Below, piece by piece: positions 62,969 through 64,000 of a stretch of 64,000 bases of DNA. Numbering within the stretch: position 1 is the stretch's first letter; each line of letters begins with the position of its first letter. This stretch comes from Litorivicinus sp. (GTDB lineage: Bacteria > Pseudomonadota > Gammaproteobacteria > Pseudomonadales > Litorivicinaceae), in contig JAGYKJ010000006.1 in NCBI GenBank assembly GCA_018401755.1, positions 474,184 through 538,183 on the forward strand, in the 5' to 3' direction. A model generated the notes under the pieces. It saw only the letters and a list, made by a program, of their open reading frames with translations, had not been told where the DNA came from and ran no database searches. The position numbers and the translations under genes were made by a program.

Positions 62969-64000
62969 AAACTCGAATCTATTACACAAAGCCTTCCATT
63001 ACTGATCTGGAAGTTCGCTACGCCACCGACGCGGCAGCCAACGGTTGGGGCGATCAGTGCTATGCCTACATCAATCGTTTTGAAGAGCTCTTCAAACAAC
63101 ACCTAGGTGTGCAATACGCCATTGCCACCTCAAGCTGCACGGGCGCGCTGCATATGGGCATGGCCGCACTTGGCATTGGCCCTGGTGATGAAGTGATCAT
63201 GGCCGATACCAATTGGATTGCAACCGCATCACCCATTGTTCATCTTGGTGCAAAGCCGGTTTTTGTCGACATCCTTCCGGATTCGTGGTGTATCGATCCA
63301 GACAAAGCCGAAGCAGCAATTACGCCGCGAACCAAAGCGATTGTTGCCGTGCATCTTTACGGTAACTTATGCGATATGGATCGCTTGCTGGCGATCGGCG
63401 AAAAGTACGGCATTCCAGTTATCGAAGATGCTGCCGAAGCCATTGGTTCCGTTTGGCATGGCAAGCGCGCCGGTTCGATGGGCGCATTTGGCGCGTTCTC
63501 TTTTCATGGTACGAAAACGCTCACCACCGGCGAAGGTGGCATGTTCGTCACCAACGATGCCGACTTATTTGAGCGTGTACTCACGCTGAGTAATCACGGC
63601 AGAGCGCGAGGACAGACCAAGCAGTTCTGGCCAGACATGGTTGGGTTCAAATACAAGATGTCGAATATTCAGGCTGCGATTGGGTGTGCGCAGATGGAGC
63701 GGATTGATGAGCTAATTCAGCGGGAAGAGAGAGATTTTTTCGGTATACCAGAATCGTCTCAAGAAACTTCTGAACGGCGTTAGCATGAATCCTGAATTGC
63801 CAAACACAATAAACGGTGTATGGATGCCTACGATAGTTTTCTTCTCCAAAGAAACACGTGTCACCCGTGAGCAGCTTCAAGACGCCTTTGCTAAAGCTAT
63901 TGATGCCAGAGTCTTTTTTTGGCCTTTATCTGGGTTGCCAAGCTTTGAATCAGTAGAAACAAATATTTGGAGTTGGGATCTCCATCAAGAGCAATAAATC
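62965..64000 (+). CDS. DegT/DnrJ/EryC1/StrS family aminotransferase, runs off window end, frameshifts near 63722 and 63987
   Basis: FEELFKQHLGVQYAIATSSCTGALHMGMAALGIGPGDEVIMADTNWIATA..., VIEDAAEAIGSVWHGKRAGSMGAFGAFSFHGTKTLTTGEGGMFVTND. Confidence 0.93.

Noticed and set aside
36600-63999. Programmed frameshifting as a general explanation for the split genes
   Set aside because: Too many unrelated genes, both +1 and -1 directions, frequent simple homopolymers and no consistent slippery site/stimulatory structure

Overview
Gammaproteobacterial-type chromosomal window, read as two parts. (A) ~1-25 kb, visibly lower in GC: a divergent sugar-acid-type catabolic locus (PdxA-like, FCD-GntR, DHDPS/KDG-aldolase-like and RhmD-like enolase-superfamily genes facing a DctPQM TRAP transporter); serine dehydratase, aldehyde dehydrogenase and epoxide hydrolase; a MocR-regulated second TRAP transporter followed by a YeiH/CuyZ-type exporter and a SorAB-like sulfite dehydrogenase (predicted organosulfonate uptake plus sulfite disposal); then a cluster of four toxin-antitoxin loci (truncated parDE, prlF-yhaV, a higBA-like pair, hipBA with frameshifted hipA). 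The last two TA loci lie between two diverged ~460-bp direct repeats, each ending in a tRNA-Arg copy (one intact, one degenerate). (B) ~25-64 kb, higher GC, core-like: nagZ, rep, imuA-imuB with a near-perfect LexA box, dsbD, tlpA, hexR, radA, pdxH, an RND efflux pair, hsp20, MaoC-Pta/ackA, glycerate kinase, abiE, azoR, glcB, dps, an sbtA-like transporter, O-antigen ligase, GT25 and a CDP-sugar cluster (rfbF, rfbG, epimerase, C-methyltransferase, aminotransferase). Part B carries about twenty single-base frameshifts in otherwise well-conserved genes, many at homopolymers; this looks more like consensus sequence error than gene decay. I added several small ORFs missed by the supplied track (58-aa truncated ParE, 50-aa, 39-aa and 32-aa peptides). 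The tRNA-flanked TA island and the sulfonate/sulfite locus with no identifiable desulfonating enzyme are the best follow-up targets. Nothing here is proven to be a new system. All family calls are from reading the protein sequences; no database search was run.
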